Below are positions 19,907-33,200 of a DNA stretch of 64,000 nucleotides, in pieces (position 1 is the first letter of the stretch; each line of letters starts with the position of its first letter). Source of the stretch: Sympetrum striolatum (taxonomy: Eukaryota; Arthropoda; Insecta; Odonata; Libellulidae); NCBI GenBank assembly GCA_947579665.1, contig OX388345.1:30781849-30845848 (forward strand), read 5' to 3'. A model generated the notes under the pieces. It worked only from the letters and a program-made list of their open reading frames with translations, was not told the DNA's origin and searched no databases. Made by a program: the position numbers and the translations under genes.

Positions 19907-21865
19907 ATTTATTTATTTATTTATTTATTTGACCCTTTATTGGCGAGGTTAGGCCCAAGTGGGCCTCTCTTCCACCTAACCTCGTATGTCGTCATAATAT
20001 GAATAATTATAAATTAAATTAAAACAAAAGACAGAGTAGATTGTGGGGAAAAATCTTTGCAACTGAAGGTTGCTAAAGAAAAACCCACGTTACGGGAAAA
20101 CACCCACAGAGAAGGGGGGTGAAAAAAACCCGTGAAAACACAGTAAAAATGACAATTAAATACAGACACTAATAAAATTACATACAGAATATACATAAAT
20201 CAATGAATTTACAGAAAGAGAAAAAAAATAAAAATATTATTAATTTCCTACTAAATAGTATTTGTCAGAGAAAAATAATAAATAAATAAAGGTCAGCCAG
20301 CGGCGTCCGTCCACTTTTTCAAATTTATCTCAGCAGAAAGAGGGTGAGATGAACCTGAAAATGAAGAGAGAAATAAAGGGTAGATGAGATGTATACATAG
20401 CTATTCAGATTTGAAAAAAACGCAAAGGAAGAGTATTGATTGGGTGTAACGACGATTTGAAGGAATGATGGAAAGAGCTAAGTAGGTATTTGTTGTTCTG
20501 ACCGATAGAGTTTTTCAAAGATCTCACGTTTAAATGAAAAGAAAGATGATTGTATTAATTTTGGTTGAGCAACTTCATTCCAGTATTTTGCTCCGATGAC
20601 AAGGAGAGATTTACTGCAAATTTCGGTTCTATGAATTGGTATCATGAGTTTGCCAGTGGGACGAGTTCCTAGTCCTTGCGTGTTGTTCAGTATAGTAAAG
20701 TAATTATCGAGGTACCTGGGGCAACATTCATTGAGAACTTTATACACGAGATTAAGAGTGTGAAGTTTTCTTCTTGACTGTGGACGAAGCCACTTTAATT
20801 CTTTTAAAAGTGGGGAAACATGATCAAATTTTTTGGCGTTGAAGATAAATTTGACCGCATGATTAAAAGCTCTGTCTAATTTAATGGTGACCGTTTTGTT
20901 TGCTTCATTCATTAGTGTGTCACAATAATCAAACTTAGGAAAAATTAACGCTTGAACAAGTAATTTTTTCAGCTTAAATGGTAAAATATACTGCAATCGT
21001 TTCATATTTTGAAGAGTTGAATATGATTTCCTGCAGACTTCCGCTACTTGAGGAACCCAAGTAAAGGATTGATCTAAAAGTATTCCTAGATTCTTTACAG
21101 ATGAGCTGAAATCGATTTCAATGTTGTCAATTCTTACTTTGGGTAGTGTAAGAGTGTTGATGTTACTCAGTATCTTGGGATAGCCAAATATTATACTCTG
21201 AGATTTACTTGGATTGATTTTAAGCGCCAATGAGTTAAGCCATGAGTGTAGGAGGGTGATATCATTATTAATTAGGTGGATGGCTTCAATAGAGTTTTGC
21301 GGTTCCGACGATAGATATATTTGTAGATCATCGGCGTATAGGTGGTAAGAAACGTGTTTCAAGTGAGAGGATAGATTTTGGAGGTAAAGAGAAAATAACA
21401 AAGGCCCGAGAATAGAGCCCTGCGGTACGCCGTGATTGTTTATTATTACAGAAGAGTATATATTGTTAGCGAAGCACGTTTGGGATCTATTTGTAAGATA
21501 TGAAGAAAACCATGATAAGGTGGAGGGAGAGAGGTTAAATATCCTTAGTTTGGCAAGGAGTAAATCAATCTGTACTGAGTCAAAAGCTTTGCTGAGGTCA
21601 ATTAGGGCAAGAAAAGTGATTTTCTTTTTGTCCATTGCGATCCTTATGTCATCAGTGACTTTAGTAAGTGCCGTAGAAGTACTGTGGTGGCGTCTAAAAC
21701 CAGACTGGTAAGGATCGAAGAGATTATTCTCGGTCAAAAACCTTGAAAATTGAATATGTACTAGGCGTTCGAGACTCTTGGATAATGATGGAAGAATACT
21801 TATTGGGCGGAAGTCGTTCAAATCGGATGGAGTACTCTTTTTAGGAATAGGATGTATGACAGATG
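19907..21865 (-). mobile_element. 5'-truncated CR1/L2-like non-LTR retrotransposon
   Basis: A reverse-transcriptase frame is followed by a 3' UTR of about 550 bp and a (TAAA)n-type tail (19907-19930 on the plus strand). The 5' end is cut inside the RT domain: the endonuclease and upstream part are absent, typical of incomplete target-primed reverse transcription. The insertion lies within the GT microsatellite of copy B, so any target duplication cannot be told from the repeat. A diverged relative of its 3' UTR is at 26860-27091. Confidence 0.88.
20478..21863 (-). CDS. reverse transcriptase, 5'-truncated but uninterrupted (CR1/L2-like)
   Basis: The frame runs 492 codons from an ATG at 21956, but its first 31 or so residues (His-Thr repeats) are flanking GT microsatellite read backwards. 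Homology starts at VIHPIPKKSTPSDLNDFRPI. RT motifs in the 492-residue numbering: RPISILPSLSKSLE (50-63), QSGFRRHHSTSTAL (84-97), ALIDLSKAFDSV (117-128) with catalytic D120, GVPQGSILGP (176-185) and YADD (207-210). A C-terminal extension typical of the clade follows, with CRKSYSTLQNMKRL and FPKFDYCDTL. No stop or frameshift is seen, so the copy is young. Without the endonuclease part and a promoter it is presumably inactive. Confidence 0.9.
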   Translation of the reverse strand, partial: SVIHPIPKKSTPSDLNDFRPISILPSLSKSLERLVHIQFSRFLTENNLFDPYQSGFRRHHSTSTALTKVTDDIRIAMDKKKITFLALIDLSKAFDSVQIDLLLAKLRIFNLSPSTLSWFSSYLTNRSQTCFANNIYSSVIINNHGVPQGSILGPLLFSLYLQNLSSHLKHVSYHLYADDLQIYLSSEPQNSIEAIHLINNDITLLHSWLNSLALKINPSKSQSIIFGYPKILSNINTLTLPKVRIDNIEIDFSSSVKNLGILLDQSFTWVPQVAEVCRKSYSTLQNMKRLQYILPFKLKKLLVQALIFPKFDYCDTLMNEANKTVTIKLDRAFNHAVKFIFNAKKFDHVSPLLKELKWLRPQSRRKLHTLNLVYKVLNECCPRYLDNYFTILNNTQGLGTRPTGKLMIPIHRTEICSKSLLVIGAKYWNEVAQPKLIQSSFFSFKREIFEKLYRSEQQIPT

Positions 21866-22768
21866 TGTGTGTGTGTGTGTGTGTATGTATGTGTGTGTGT
21901 GTGCTTGCGGGCGCTCTAACGTGAAAACTATTGGTCGTATCAATACCAAACTTCACATATAGTACTGTGGTGTGTGCTGTCAGAGTTGATTAGTTTTTGG
22001 AGTATATCGGTTTACCGGAAGTCGAGCTTAATTCATCAAAGCTCACTTCCGGTTTTCAAAATATCTCCATAAATATGATATAAACGTGTATTTTATTATT
22101 TATAAAAGTTTTAGATAATGTGTTTTACTATAAATTTTGTATTTAACATATTTTTGTATCACCGGTTGATTAGGAGTTATTCGTGAAATACCGATAAACC
22201 GGAAGTAGCTGTTATGTACTTTGTGGGCGCTCGAACATGAAAAACATTATTTGTATCAACACCAAATTTCATATATAGTACTTTGGTTAATGTCGTTAGA
22301 GTTGATTAGTTTTTGGAGTAAATCAGTCGACCGGAAGTTGAGCTTCATTCTTCAAAGCTCATTTCCGTGTTTCAAAATATCTCCTTAAATATGATATTTA
22401 GGTATATACTATTTAGAAATAAAAGTTTTAGAAAATATAATTTAATATAACTTTTGCTTGAAACATATTTTTGTATCAATGATTGTTTAGGAGTTATTCA
22501 TTAAATACTGATAAACCGGAAGTTGCTGATTATGTACTTAGTGGGCGCTCTGGGCTCTATGGGCGAAAGGCCAATTTCATCGTTTTTCATCGAACATGTC
22601 CTTAAAAACGTTATCTATAATGTTTGTGATGTCAAAGATAATAATATATATATTAATCACTCATCTTCCAAGTTTTGATTGAATATAGAGTTCGAAATTA
22701 CTGTCGTAGGTAAATATTTACATCTTATGTATGGAGAAAGTCATGTGCTGGCCACATCAGATTTTTTT

Positions 22769-24685
22769 CAGATTGATATCGTATTTACAGAAAAGTTTGC
22801 ACTTGTGAGAACAAAAACATATTACCAGTTACCCGGCAGTTAAAATAGAAAATATTTTCCCACATATGCTTCACTTTCACTAATATTTTCCTTTCATTAT
22901 ATCATATCTACTCTAATCTTTGAATGTCATCAATTGTCATAATACTTCAATGGGAGGAGGCTGTGTCTTTATGTATTTAATACCTTACATATTCCCATTG
23001 ATGTGATCAATGAATTTGGAATTTACCTACGCAACACATTCTACTTTGGTTCTAAAACTCCGCACTATTATTAAGCTCGATCTTATTTTTATTTTCCTCG
23101 GAAAATTAATAATGAGAAGTTTAATTATTATTATATTTACGGCGCCCTTATTCAGTGTATAAAATATTAGCGAATATCTAATCCCATTAGTCTTTCATTG
23201 ATTGAAAACCTCAATAATCTTTCTTTATTTTTTGTCATTAAAACCTTGTAAAAATGTTGCGGGATACAATATAGCATATGGCTTAATCGAGATACAAATT
23301 AATTTTTAAGAGATTTAAATAGACGGAGATGGAATTTGGAATAACTAAATTGAAACCGTCAAAGTTCTTGCATATAGAGATATTTGTTTTAATCTCATTG
23401 TGAGCTCTTATTTGTCATGTTATAGATAAAAAATTAACAACTATCATGGATTGTGATGAGATGTGTTCAGAATTAGAATTTTCTTTTCTCCATGTTTCCG
23501 TATATCTCTTCTTATATATAGTCTATATATAATGGACATCATCTTGATAAAACAATTCATTCGTTCGAGTCATCAAGCGAAAACATCTCTCGTTATCTTC
23601 ATCATTGCTGTTTTTCTTAATTTCTTATTTGCTGAGAGCGTACATTAAAATCGAATTTATTGTGGAAATCATTCTTCGTGAACCTCAAACGAATTCCCTC
23701 GGGTCATATGCCTTCTTTTCCAATTTCATTTTGGACTATTAAATCCCCCATACAATTCAATTACCTATAACCCTGAAGGGATATTTTATACCGAAAGATC
23801 GAAGTATGGGGCATTACATTTAATCTATAATGAAATATGTAATTAATTTATGCAAATGCTCTTTTATTCATACTTTTACTTACGTCACGTAAACCTCTGC
23901 ATGAATAATCACTCCTTCATTCTTGAGGCATACTTTATAAATGTATTACCCTATAAAATAAAGAAATTCAGGTCAAAAGCCAAAAATAATCTGATAGTAA
24001 TTAAGGCGATTTCAGGTTAACAGTGAATAAAGTTGTGTAATTATGGAAGAATAACTCAAAATATTCTTCTGGCTCCTTTTATTCAGTGATTGCAATGAAT
24101 TTCGTAAATGTTTTTTTTTCCTTTTATTTTTTCTAACAATGTAGAAAGAAGAGATGGATACAGATTCATTTTCTTGCCAATTTTTCCTTCATAAAAACAA
24201 ATATGCATAGAAATGTAGGACTTTTTTATTTTGCTTAGATTTGAAACATTTGAAAAGCACATTTCTTGACTTGAGTTTTTCACTCTGAGTAAACGGATTT
24301 ACTGGGAAATTCGTTGAACCCTAAGGTTTTCAAAATATTCTGCTATCTCTACAAAATGCAAGCTACTGAATTGAGTTTATTTTTAATCTAAACGCTCCCA
24401 CCCAGAGCCGCATCCCGGTACGAAATTTCCGCGACAGTGACCATTTAAACGAGTTATAACCTTACCTCGAATTTCTAGCACCACCTGAGTGCAATGCAAC
24501 TCCGCGGATGCCAAGCGAAAATTATTATTAAATTTCACCCCCTCAGCTGGGGGAGTAAACAAAATTACTTGTGTAATTTTAAATTTCTTCATAAACTTCT
24601 TAAATTTCTTTAAACTTTGCATTGTGCTTAAAATATGAAGTAGAGGAATATGCTGGGAGTATTCAGCGTATCGATTCCATTAAAA
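22769..24685. other. unique AT-rich sequence, no gene recognised
   Basis: No frame with known similarity and no RNA gene was found. Poly-purine and poly-pyrimidine runs occur, but nothing structured. Confidence 0.5.
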
Positions 24686-24770
24686 TTATTTATTTATTTA
24701 AAAAAACTACAAATAGGCACAAGGCCAGGTGGTAGTCATATCATTTTGGGGAGGAAATTACATAATCTGC
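24686..24770 (-). mobile_element. 3' end of a non-LTR retrotransposon (relic)
   Basis: On the minus strand the sequence reads ...CACCTGGCCTTGTGCCTATTTGTAG then an AT tail ending in AAATAAATAAATAA (24686-24700). This is a common 3' end in CR1- and Jockey-like elements. The coding part cannot be followed upstream. Confidence 0.45.
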
Positions 24771-25920
24771 CTGTAAAATTATACAAAAATATTTCAAAAT
24801 TTACAACAGTCATACAATTTTAAATTATTACAATATGGATGAACTTTATAAATAAAAGTTGACTATATTGTTTATTTCTTAACGAATTGCTGTACTCCAT
24901 GCTGCACTTCCACAAATTTACAAATATGCAATACAATTGACGAAAATTCATAAAATATTTACTTAGCATGGATTAAATCTAGTATCTTTCTAAATTTTAT
25001 TTTTTCAGCTTGAGTTAAACTGTATTTAAAAATTCTTTATATAATAATTTGTCTTAATAATTAATGAATCACTCTCCTTATGACTATATGGAACGATATA
25101 AATAATATTATTTTTCTGATTTCATTAAATCATTTGCATAATTTTTTTATGAAACTACGTGACGTTCTTACTCTGTGTTTTTGTTTTTTTTATGAATTTG
25201 GTATTTATTTGTATTTCATATTTTCATTCTATAATTGGATTCTACCTGTACGATATATAATAATAGTAAGTGATAAATTCTATTATTTTATCATATTCAC
25301 AGGTAAATATGAATATAAATTCAGTTTTCTGGTTTTCTTTTTAATTAAGATCAGGAAAAGTTCATCAACCTTGGAACATTTTTTTCCTCTTGTTCAATAA
25401 CTACCAGTAAATGAATTCATGCAGTGAAAACTATTTCAATGATTGATTAGCACAAAAACTAATTATAACTAAGGAACTCACAATCCACTATATGTGGAGT
25501 GAACATCATGGCTCCTGCCTAGAATATAATCCAGATGCACTTAACGGTTTATCATTTTTTAATTTTATATTTAACCTTTTTATCATTATATTATTAATTT
25601 AACATCTGTGTTATGAAATAAAGAACTTTATGCAAGCACCTGTATAGATTATTTTTAATTCAAAGACTTTTCACCAATCGAAATAGTTGCTAAATGTGTA
25701 TATATCATGCTTATTCAACTTAATTTATTTGAGCAAATCATAGGGGACTAACTCAGCAATTCGGTGAACCAAGTACTCTTAGATTGCATAAGCTCCTTCT
25801 TGTTTCAGGTAATCAATAATGTATGAGATATAAGTTTTATTGGTTAACATGGTCAGATTGACTATTCGCTTAAGTAATATCGAACCAGAAGTTTTCGGGG
25901 AAAGGCCCTTGAATGAAAAA
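24771..25920. other. very AT-rich unique sequence, no gene recognised
   Basis: A 106-codon Phe- and Ile-rich frame at 25080-25400 is the sort expected by chance in AT-rich DNA. Confidence 0.5.
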
Positions 25921-26330
25921 ACGCTAATATCGCCGTCGAGTTACCCCAGGTGAATATTTTCTCGGAGAGGACCACTTCGGCAGGCAGCACCGCCTTATTT
26001 CACTTCCCTTGAGGACGCGTGAGGAGCTTTAAGTCCCGTTTAAAGCAATGCGCGACTTCCGCTTGTATTGCAGCGCCCGAGGACGAATAAATCTGCTGAG
26101 ACTCCGGAAGATTCATGGCGATCGCGTCTTGTGGATGCGATTCGAAGACGAAAGCATTGTTATCGGCAATGGGAGGTTAAATCAAAGGCAAGAGGGTTGA
26201 AAGATTCGAGTCCACTCTCCCCTTTGCGTGATCCCGAAACGATGGAAGGAGTGGAATTGCCCACGCACCATAAAACTCACGAGGCACGGAACGACTGCTT
26301 CAAATGACCTGATTTTTTTCAGCCGGTGCG
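25921..26330. other. GC-richer patch, possible conserved noncoding element
   Basis: The patch is clearly richer in GC and CpG than its flanks. It contains a 79-codon plus-strand frame (26068-26307) rich in Arg and Lys, with no recognised domain and no splice context. A regulatory role is possible but not shown. Confidence 0.3.
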
Positions 26331-26859
26331 CACTCAACGGAAAATTCCAAACCCCAACATATTTATAAGAGATTTATTGATTCGGTGCAGCTTGGAGATT
26401 TAATTCGACGATTTTGCTGGGGTGCTCTTGGTGGAATGCTCTTGCCTTTTTCTTTTATGGCCACGGTATTCTTCGAGCAATATATTACTTTAATTTAATT
26501 AATACGCTTTAATGCTAATTTCTTCGTAAACATTCTTTGATGTGATCCAACGAATATGAAAGTTTAATATCAAAGCCCAAATTAATATTTACCAACCTAA
26601 TCCGCTGTCTTAATGATTAATTGTATTTTAAATTGTATCATACCTTTTGTAGTTTATAATATTCTTCCTTTTGTCTTTTTAAATTGTTTAGACCGTTTTT
26701 GATAAATTGTTTATTTACTATCAGTCTATTCTGTACCTACTTACATGTAAATGTGTAACTGTTTGTTTATTTTTGCTCTCGTACGATACTATTGGTATGT
26801 CTCTTGTTTTTTTTTTAAATTTCATTTAATCTTATTTCATCGCTAAGTGGTGTTTTCCT

Positions 26860-27091
26860 ATCTGTAGGTTTCGCAGGTTTTTCACACCCCCCCTCCCCCT
26901 TCTTAAGGGTGTTTTCCTGCAGTGGAATTTTTTTCCTAAGCTCTTAGCTTAGGTTTTTTAAAACCACAAAGTAAATTTCTTCCTTATGCTTTTTTTCAAG
27001 CTATTTTTATATTTATATGACGAAGGGTTAGATGTCAGAAGAGGCTTCATAGTCTTAATCTCGCTATAAATAAAGTCCTTTATTATTATTA
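26860..27091 (+). mobile_element. 3' UTR relic related to the CR1/L2-like element at 19907-21865
   Basis: It shares a C-rich block flanked by GGTTTTTCAC and GGGTGTTTTCCTG, a TTTTCCTAAG block, ATATGACGA, a GGTTAG-like block, AGAAGAGGC, and an AATAAAG stretch before a (TTA)n tail (27080-27091). These occur in the same order as in the 3' UTR of the minus-strand element. No RT coding remains. Confidence 0.6.
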
Positions 27092-30009
27092 CTCTTTCGG
27101 AATTAAAATTTAATTAAACTTTCACAATAATCTGTCTGCTAAGTATCCAGCCCAAGTAACAAATAAACAATTAATTGTAACAAATATCTTATATAAGTTA
27201 TATTTAAAAAAACCTTGTACAGTTCAATTATAATATTATTTTTAGTATTATAAATTGTTTTGTTAGATGGAATTCCACCAAGTATCATTGGTGGAATTTG
27301 GCAGCTAGTATCAACTCATAGAATCATATTCTGGTTTTAAATTCAAAGTTGATTTTAGTTGATTCTGTTTCAAAGTTGACAGCTTCGGCACTTGATAATA
27401 ATTATAAATTAAAATTAACCTAGGGTTTGCCTACTTAATCATTATGAGCGATGAATAACTCTTTACAACTTTCTTTATCAAAAGCGGCTTAGAGAGAATA
27501 TAAAAAATAAGCGAAATAGAAGGAATTTAAAATTATCCTTAAGTAAACTCACGTGAGCTGCTTTTAGTTATTTAAGGTTTTGTTTATTTTAGAGTGTATT
27601 ATTTTCTATGTTAATTAAATAAATTTGGCTCTACTTTTAATTTCTAGCGATGCCTCTTGAGATATTACCGAAAACTTGGAATTCCAGGGGAGCCTTTCTT
27701 AAGAAGCACTGATTTAATTGAGAGAATGTAATGAAAAATACCCAAAATATGTTACATGTAAACTTTTAATGTTGATTTTTAACTCCGAATTCAATTAAGA
27801 AAGATCAGAATTTATCGTGGAGTTTAAGATTTTGTGGTTACTTGTTACCCGCATTTATTATTCATGGTTATATTTTAATTATTCGGTATTGCGTAGCCTT
27901 CATAGAAATCACTTCATCATAATCATTACTTAACGAAGAGCATTCTTAGGACTGAAGTATAATCTGGTGGAGGCAGACAAATCAATAAATGTTCCAAAAT
28001 TGCCCCTCTCAGTGACTGCATCCCTTGCTACCGGAGCCTCTACCGATATCCAGTTAACGAAGGAATCCAAGATATACCTCGGAAAAAGTACGTAGTTTGC
28101 GTAGGAGCGTTTATGCATAGTGTAGATAATGGGTCAATATTTGTAGGCCAGTATAAACGTGACTGAAGCGAAGGCCGTTTATTTTCTTAGGCATTGGCGT
28201 CTGCGAAGGATAGGTAATGCCCCAGTTACTCCATGCAGAAAACCCAGCCAAAATTCCCATTCTACAAGTTCGTATGGCATTTATATCTTGGTTTTTAATA
28301 TATTGAATTTAAGACGAGAAAGGGTAATAAAATGTCTGTTTTTTTATTTCTATTGAATTATTGTTATTCAGATCTCTTCTGGCAGAATACGAACTTTGTG
28401 AAGGCATAGTTGTTAGAATTTAATCCTTCACATTATTCTACTTACGGCTTATGATATTTACTATTTAGAGTATATGATTTGCATTCAAAAATACAAATTC
28501 AGCACTTTAATTTAATCATTACTATGTAGATATTTGAATATGTAATGTAACTTCTTGATGAATATGCATCAAGGTTTGTTAGTTGTGCACTAGAGCGAAA
28601 GATTCCATTAAATTATTTAAAATAAGGAATTATTTATGTTGCGTTAATGATTATGTTAATGAAAATGTATCTGAGTGAATGTGACAGCTTATTTAAAATA
28701 GATTCATATTCCTGGTGCTTCATCCTGGATAAAAATTCGTCTGAGAATTATTATTTTCGAGCTATAATTGTTTATTTGTTGTGAATCGAGTTTAATTCTA
28801 GAATGACGTAGATTTTTATTGCCGAAACTTAATAAAAAGTTCTCTCCGTTAAAGAGTACGTGCTTGATGAAAATAAACACGAAACTTAATGCGATGAAGT
28901 ACATCAATCTCTGAAATGGTGGCTACTTTTCACTCGGGCCAAAAGTGGTCACTTTTAGAGCCACTGAGATATTTCGCGTGAAAGAGAAATTCATACGGTT
29001 GTTAAGCAGTTCATTGGAATGACACCGCCTGAAACTTGGCGCTGGACGCAGTACATACATCAAGATTTCGAGCGGAGCTGGTTGAGAGAGATAGAGAGGG
29101 CTTATACGTAGAACAAAGCGAAAAATATCTGTAAACCTTGAGATATCTCTTAATTTAATGAGATTTCAGTCGATGGTATTTCAGAATTCTCAACTCACCT
29201 TCGCAACGTAATTATTAAAAACGGTTTTTAATTTTCGAGTGAGGTAAGGAGTAGCAACATTTTCTACATCCGAATAATATAGTAATAAGTGGGCCCTCCA
29301 CGTGCGGGATTGCATATTACGTGTAACACAACGACAGCTCATCAAACTGTAGTCACCACAATGATTAATTGAAAATTCCTATAATTAAAGAACAGAAATC
29401 AAGAAAATTAATGCAAATATTGTTCGTAGTGTTCTTCTAATTATCGTCAGCTCATTACCTTTTACTTTTACTGTTTTCTTTGGTCTTTCTCTTACCTATT
29501 TACTTACTCTTTCGTTTAGTGTACCGGCTGTAAGTGAGCGTAATGATTTTGCACATAGTTGAAAATATAAGACAAGCTAGTCTTTTAATGTGGTATTGCC
29601 TATATGACGCTACCAACGCAGAACTGTCTATTTTTTATGTGATTTGTGATAGAAATAAATTAGAAGAAAAAAATAGAAGAAATTTACAATCAGGCACCTT
29701 ATTCCTCCCAACGATCTTGTTAAAACGAATACAAGAGTAAAAGGTCAATAAAATTTTAGTAGTCAAGGTAAATAAATAACATCGGCTTCAATCTAGAGTA
29801 AAATAGAAAAATAAAGTTGGTGCATGAATGAATAATAAAAATCGATGGAAAAAGAAGTTTCAGAGTCGTATAGAAAAAAATATAATTGCATTTCTCCCCA
29901 CAAAAGATTATTCTTCTCTTATGAATATCATGTTGTACTAAGATAATTACAATATTTTTCTCTAAAATCATTCGCAGATGAATTTTAGCATGCCGAATTG
30001 TATATTATT
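27092..30009. other. unique AT-rich sequence with one short perfect hairpin
   Basis: No coding gene is recognised. A perfect 11-bp stem (27271-27281 with 27288-27298; AATTCCACCAA, 6-nt loop) is the only structure noted. The 28900-29110 part is somewhat richer in GC without a frame. Confidence 0.5.
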
Positions 30010-30213
30010 TTTCTTGCTTACCTATGGTAAGTATCGGTAAAGTCCCCTTAAGTTCTCGTGAACTAATTAGGTGCTCTACCGAGACAGCAGTAAGAACAAA
30101 CACACAACCACTACCTGATGGGAAAAGTCCGATCAACCGGGATTCGAACCCGGAACCTTGTGGTTTGGAGTGATATCGTAAATGGAATGCATCCACTCCG
30201 CCACCAAGGTCGG
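30010..30213 (-). mobile_element. tRNA-derived SINE
   Basis: On the minus strand a tRNA-like head (30131-30213) has a perfect A box TGGCGGAGTGG (30193-30203) and a perfect B box GGTTCGAATCC (30140-30150). About 120 bp unrelated to tRNA follow, ending in an A-rich stretch. The acceptor arms (CCGACC and GATCGG) pair only partly and no anticodon arm forms, so this is a SINE, not a tRNA gene. The Pol III promoter looks intact. Confidence 0.7.
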
Positions 30214-33200
30214 TAATCCACACGATATTAATCCACAATCCTCTAATTTATGCACTGAAGAAGTTATGCACTAAACAATGGTTTCAAAATTAAAACATTA
30301 CCATGATAAATCCGTGTATCAGTTTAGAGGCATTGAAACTAAACAAGCAGATAAAATAAAAACATTTCACTATAAAAAAACATCCGAGATTTCATATTTT
30401 TTTAATCGAGCGATTCATGGGCAAACTTGAAATAAGAACGACTAGTTGTGCTCACAATTAGTATCGGAGAGTAAAAATTAAAGGAATGTTTTTATCTTTT
30501 ATTTATCTTTTAATGCTGAATATAATGGTTTGAAGTAATAGTTATATTGTGGGTCAATCTCCCTTATCTTCTCCTACTTGTAGTTGGCACCTGTAGATAA
30601 ATCCCTACAGAGGTATGAATCATTTACAAAGAGTCAAAAGTGCGGTTTTTTTTAAGGATCTCATTGCCAGCATGAGCTTCGTACAAGAATCGATAGATGT
30701 CGGAGTCGTAAGTTGAGGATCGGGGATATCATAATCATTGGGTGTGTGGGATGCAAAAATTGGCTACAAAGTAAAGAGGTGAATGAATTACGAGATTAAA
30801 AATTCTGGCGAGTGACGAATCGGAGAGAGAGGAACGAAAGGGTTTCGGAAATGCTTTTTCAATACGGATTTTTTTTAATTTGAGGAGGTGAAAGATGAGA
30901 TGAATCGGCCCAGAAAGGCTGCGCAGATGATAGTAAAAGGGAACTCGGAAGAAGTGGGAGAAAAAGATATTGGAAATGAAAAAGTGGAATTCTAATGAGA
31001 TGGGGGAATTCCTCGGTCTGCCTACGAAGAGAGGGCAGACGGATGTGCTGTGCAAATCAAATTGGTATCTTAGCAATTTTTTCATAATTGAAGGATTTAA
31101 AGAGTGTCATAGATAGTTTCATTCTTCGTCATGTATTAATTATAATTCCTATCAGCAAACAGTTGATGTTGGAAGGATTTGCCTTGCCTATGGAATCTAC
31201 CGAGAAAGGAAACGTGTAGTTTCTTTAGTTAACCCAGCAGTGAGATCATCCACCTGGCTGGTAAAAGATCTGGGTTTAAATATCGGTTTTCTTAATATTT
31301 TTTGTAATCCTTGTCGTCTTTCAATAGCTTATGCTTTTATATCACCAAAGTTTTCGCGTTGATCAAAGAACGGAATAACTGTAAAATTATAAAAAAACTT
31401 TCTTTTGTAATCCCAAACAAGATTTATGTAAATTTCAATCGACGCCATTTGTAAAATGTGCTTTTTATGTGTCTTTCTTTAAGAGATTAAAGTAGAATTA
31501 TAGATTCAAAGAGAACTTTTTTCAGTTCATTCATATGAACATAGAAATCTATAAAAACCTTGAATGTGCTGAACCACTTATGATCATTGATAAGAGGAAA
31601 TTTTGCCAGATCCTTCTCTTGAAGAAATAACATAATTTTTACAAAATACACTACAATTCGCTCAATTACTTTTCCTCGGCTCAGCCATCATTGAACATCA
31701 GCAATCCACTGTAGGTTTAATAAACTTCCTGTAAAGTGCAGAAAATTCTCACTTGTGAAGGGTTCCAGCAGCTATTTAATTAATTACTTTTGTTACTAAT
31801 GAATTTAAATCATTTAATTCTGTGAATCCTGCATTGGTAAATAATACTTTTTGATGAATAATGCTATGAAAATCACAATTGGATGTCCAATAGCTTCCAT
31901 TAACAAGTTCACAAATCACGCATTTTTTCCCAACATATTGGGTCACATCACATCTTATTGGTTCCATTTGTCGTCACTGACACAACTTTAGAGATATCAA
32001 TGTCACGGAATATTTTCATAAACTTCTGGTTGAATGTATTTTACTATACTTAAAGATGTATTTTCCCCGAATGTTGATGGAAAATTTTAAATCTTTGCAA
32101 TTTAAATATCTCAATAGGATTTAAGTAATTCATCATTAATTGATATCCCTTCCGCCAAATAAAAGTACCGCTAAATCACAATTAGTGCATGAATAGCACT
32201 AACAACAACTCACTTAATTTTACACAAACATTTTTAGCTTTTTTAGAACTTGGTTACGGTTGAGTAACGCTAACATTTATCTCCTTGAACCGAGCAATTT
32301 AAAAGAAAAATTAGTTTCTGGAATATCTGGTAATGCTGAGTTTACCTCGTATAATTACATTTATTTTCTTCCTTCATTTATAAAGTGATCATGGAATATA
32401 AGTGATATGTGGAATAATTTACGTTCATTCAATGTTTTTCCTCGCCTTCTGAGTGGCTGTGACTGAAGATTATACAAGTGAAAAATTACGTATAAATGTT
32501 AATTATCGCATTGCTGTATGTTTATCTACAAAAATTCCAAAATGTTTTAGCTCTGCCTAGCGAGGGTGTTAGATTAAGTTTCAAGAAAACGCCATCTATT
32601 GACACTGAGATGGTTTATTTTATTGCAACACGAAAAAAGAAGGAATCAAAAGTAGTAGTTCCCCGTGGTACATTGATCACTCTGGCTCGTAATTAAAGCG
32701 AAATTGCGGAAGTGGAGCGCGATACCTGTAGCGCATGTAATCGTGTATTTACGTGATAAACACAATTCGCGTAGGAGTATTAATCATCTTTGACGTGAGC
32801 GGAGATTAATCTCGTGGTTGATTAGGTTTCCTAATTCCTCGACTCCTTCGCACAGCAGTGACATCTCGTGATCATGAGTCTAGGTATAACTGTGGTTCAC
32901 TACATGAATTGAGATGAGGTTATGATTATTCCAAAGGAATTTTGCATAAATTAAAAATACTTTCTCTTTTACAAGTATATAGTTTGATAGGTGTCTAATT
33001 ATCATCTTTTTGCACAGGTTTGTAGAGAAACACTTCTTGGTTACGGGCAAATTCTTCCAAAAAAATGTTACACCCAACCCAACCATCAAGGAAGTTCATA
33101 GATTTACTGGATAGATTTTAACTCCGAATCAGTTTCTTTAATATCAATTTTAGATAACTTCGGATTCATTAGGGTGATTCTTTCTACAAATAATTTCTCT

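Larger units (their letters stand above)
19889..22768 (-). mobile_element. HINE/DINE-1-like copy B, split by a retrotransposon and lacking its hairpin end
   Basis: The two parts are 19889-19906 and 21866-22768. It starts (minus strand) at 22768 with TCTGATGTGGCCAGCACATGACTT. It has two internal repeats (GAGTTGATTAG at 21983 and 22299) and a GT tract. At 19889 it is cut inside the GGAATGRTGTCTGTG motif and joined directly to the 5' end of copy A, so its last 80 bases or so, including the hairpin, are missing. The retrotransposon 19907-21865 lies in its GT tract. Confidence 0.6.
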
